Source of the DNA: Beijerinckiaceae bacterium
GTDB lineage: Bacteria; Pseudomonadota; Alphaproteobacteria; Rhizobiales; Beijerinckiaceae
Assembly: GCA_947454485.1 (NCBI GenBank)
Contig: CANGJJ010000006.1
Location: 1-64,000, forward strand
Length of the DNA stretch: 64,000 nt
Direction of reading: 5' to 3'
In this document: positions 61,433 to 64,000 of the stretch, piece by piece
Layout of the letters: every line of letters begins with the position of its first letter
Position numbering within the stretch: position 1 is the first letter of the stretch
Notes under the pieces: generated by a model
What the model saw: only the letters and a program-made list of their open reading frames with translations
Told to the model about the DNA's origin: nothing
The model's database searches: none
Position numbers and translations under genes: made by a program

Positions 61433-61447
61433 GAACAAAAAAAGAAC
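61433..61447 (+). promoter_or_regulatory. SOS (LexA) box of recA
   Basis: GAAC-AAAAAAA-GAAC is the alphaproteobacterial LexA site (GAAC-N7-GAAC, known from Rhodobacter and Rhizobium work). It lies immediately before the -35 element and about 90 bp before the recA GTG. Confidence 0.85.
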
Positions 61448-61476
61448 TTGGCAGTTGAGAACAAAAGCGGTACATT
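61448..61476 (+). promoter_or_regulatory. recA promoter
   Basis: TTGGCA (61448-61453), exactly 17 bp, then TACATT (61471-61476). It abuts the SOS box. A third GAAC at 61459-61462 sits in the spacer. Confidence 0.65.
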
Positions 61477-61535
61477 CTCCTCACTGAATGACCCGTTGCG
61501 CAATTCCAGAGCGCCTGCCAGAAGGAGAGCAAGCC

Positions 61536-62612
<1,077 letters not shown>

Positions 62613-62750
62613 AGCATTCCTCGCCCGGCATGGCAGGCTGGCCCCTGCTACCCTGAGATCGGTGGACGGTCCCCCCACCCCTCTCAGGATTGCCAGGGCG
62701 AGGCCTGGCGTCACAGGTTACGAAGACCGGGCGCCTCTCTCACAAGAAAA

Positions 62751-62810
62751 GGCTCCCGCTCCTCCCACTGGGAGGAGCTGTCAGCACATGCTGACTGAGA
62801 AGGGGATAGC
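62751..62810 (+). repeat. Type I palindromic repeat, copy 3
   Basis: GGCTCCCGCTCCTCCC-ACT-GGGAGGAG, then GTCAGC-ACAT-GCTGAC. The second stem differs from copies 1 and 2 by a paired change (G-C to A-T in both arms), so pairing is conserved. Confidence 0.8.
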
Positions 62811-62857
62811 GCCCCTCAAGACGAGGCGCAGTCCAAAGAGGGCCCTCCCGATCAACA

Positions 62858-62912
62858 CCCGATCCCCTCATCCGTCCGCTGCGCGCCCACCTTCTCCCAC
62901 TGGGAGAAGGAC
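62858..62912 (-). repeat. Type II palindromic repeat, inverted copy
   Basis: Reading the minus strand: CCTTCTCCC-AGT-GGGAGAAGG, TGGGCGCGCAGCGGACGGATGAGGGGATCGGG, which matches the copy at 57402 over most of its length. Confidence 0.8.
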
Positions 62913-62952
62913 AAGCCGCCCCTCGACAGTGTCCCACTGCACGTTTAGAACG

Positions 62953-62982
62953 AGCCCGGATCCGGCAGATCCGGGCTTTTGC
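62953..62982 (+). terminator. recA terminator
   Basis: AGCCCGGATC/GATCCGGGCT stem of 10 bp, 5-nt loop, then TTTGCTTG; 97 bp before alaS. Confidence 0.85.
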
Positions 62983-63079
62983 TTGTGAAGAGGCCAAGTG
63001 CCAGCACTCAGGCAAGGCTATCACCCATGCTTTGCCGGCAGGACGGGCCGCAGGGCGGCTGAACAGGAACGGTTCGTAA

Positions 63080-64000
63080 ATGAGCGGCGTCAACGAGATC
63101 CGGTCGACCTTTCTCGACTACTTTGCCAAGAACGGCCATTCGGTCGTGGAGTCATCGCCGCTTGTTCCGCGCAACGACCCGACGCTCATGTTCACCAATG
63201 CTGGCATGGTCCAGTTCAAGAATGTGTTCACCGGTGTCGAGAAGCGCCCCTATACCCGCGCCACCTCGTCACAAAAATGCGTCCGCGCCGGCGGCAAGCA
63301 CAATGACCTCGACAATGTCGGCTATACCGCGCGCCACCATACGTTCTTCGAGATGCTCGGCAATTTCTCCTTCGGCGATTATTTCAAAGCCGATGCGATT
63401 GAACTTGCCTGGAAGCTGATCACAACCGAATTCGCTTTGTCGAAAGAGCGCCTGCTCGTCACCGTCTATCACACCGACGATGAAGCCCATGCGCTGTGGA
63501 AGAAGATCGCTGGCTTCAGCGATGACAAGATCATCCGCATCCCCACCTCAGACAATTTCTGGGCGATGGGCGACACCGGCCCCTGCGGCCCCTGCTCTGA
63601 AATCTTCTATGACCAAGGCCCCGCTTTGCAGGGCGGCCCTCCCGGCAGCCCCGATGAAGATGGCGACCGGTTCCTTGAATTCTGGAACCTCGTCTTCATG
63701 CAATATGAGCAGGTCGGCCCCGGCGAGCGCATCCCGCTCCCGCGTCCCTCCATCGACACCGGCATGGGGCTTGAGCGCATCGCAGCCATTCTGCAGGGCG
63801 TTCATTCCAATTACGACATCGACCTCATGCGCGCGCTCATCCGCGCGTCATCCGAGGCCACCAATGTCGATGCCGATGGTCCTCAAAAGGCGAGCCATCG
63901 CATCATCGCAGACCATTTGCGCGCCTCCTCCTTCCTCGTTGCGGATGGCGTTCTGCCCTCCAATGAAGGTCGCGGCTATGTGCTGCGCCGTATCATGCGC
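63080..64000 (+). CDS. alaS: Alanyl-tRNA synthetase (3' end outside window)
   Basis: The first 307 codons are present and open to the edge. The class II catalytic core has motif 1 region '[26 protein letters not shown]' (in parts), '[42 protein letters not shown]' (in parts) and motif 3 '[11 protein letters not shown]'. Start ATG 63080 begins '[15 protein letters not shown]', as expected. CAGGAACGG precedes it. It is downstream of recA, as in many alphaproteobacteria, but separated by a terminator. Confidence 0.96.
   Translation, partial: MSGVNEIRSTFLDYFAKNGHSVVESSPLVPRNDPTLMFTNAGMVQFKNVFTGVEKRPYTRATSSQKCVRAGGKHNDLDNVGYTARHHTFFEMLGNFSFGDYFKADAIELAWKLITTEFALSKERLLVTVYHTDDEAHALWKKIAGFSDDKIIRIPTSDNFWAMGDTGPCGPCSEIFYDQGPALQGGPPGSPDEDGDRFLEFWNLVFMQYEQVGPGERIPLPRPSIDTGMGLERIAAILQGVHSNYDIDLMRALIRASSEATNVDADGPQKASHRIIADHLRASSFLVADGVLPSNEGRGYVLRRIMR

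Noticed and set aside
60167-61438. 423-codon open frame antisense to cckA
   Set aside because: It is the shadow of the kinase domains on the other strand; no domain or start signal.
62983-63079. T-box or other aminoacyl-tRNA riboswitch before alaS
   Set aside because: No T-box sequence or specifier structure; the gap is short and not expected in alphaproteobacteria.

Overview
The window looks like chromosomal DNA of an alphaproteobacterium, most likely of the order Hyphomicrobiales (Rhizobiales). The evidence is: a DksA that keeps only one of the usual zinc-finger cysteines; a CckA hybrid kinase; a cckA-recA-alaS neighbourhood; a recA promoter with the alphaproteobacterial SOS box GAAC-N7-GAAC; a eukaryote-like NADP isocitrate dehydrogenase; and palindromic intergenic repeats of a kind common in Rhizobiales. 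Most of the window is fairly GC-rich by eye and densely coding. All identifications come from reading the sequence; no database search was run.

Layout. 1-1.45 kb: an AT-richer tip holding the end of an NA37-like gene and a stand-alone RelA/SpoT-type synthetase, next to the 3' end of a tRNA-Leu(UAA) gene; this is probably the edge of an integrated island. 1.6-13 kb: housekeeping and accessory genes (KGG stress protein, SDR, group III globin, gpt, membrane sulfatase-like protein, MoaB/CinA-like protein, FkbM methyltransferase, map-radC, feoAB, LOG-family protein). 13-20.6 kb: beta-CASP hydrolase, a thiamine-diphosphate enzyme, an orphan solute-binding protein, aldo/keto reductase and an ATP/ADP-translocase-like carrier. 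20.6-29.7 kb: CocE hydrolase, a TctDE-like two-component system, 2OG oxygenase, cysK, pyrC, an MFS exporter and an exonuclease.

30-35 kb is an aromatic-catabolism block: a Rieske dioxygenase alpha/beta pair, a 4,5-dihydroxyphthalate-decarboxylase-like protein, a VanB-type reductase and a VanA-type Rieske oxygenase, bounded by a divergent LysR gene. 36-41 kb holds two Bug-type solute-binding proteins and, divergently, a MaoC hydratase, a CaiB/BaiF CoA-transferase and a CitE-like lyase. This trio has the composition of the itaconate/citramalate degradation pathway. 41-46.2 kb: DUF1080, arsC, DoxX, an SbtA/SbtB-like bicarbonate transporter with its PII-like partner, a dienelactone hydrolase and an outer-membrane channel. 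46.2-52.9 kb: rpsD, three more Bug proteins, murI and a Tat-type flavin oxidase. 53-64 kb is core genome: trmJ, a secreted unknown, icd, dksA, an isolated fliO-like gene, cckA, recA and the start of alaS, with six copies of two palindromic repeat families in the gaps.

The most novel item is the synthetase pair at the left edge. The aromatic block, the C5-dicarboxylate module, the five orphan Bug proteins and the covarying repeat family are the next best leads.
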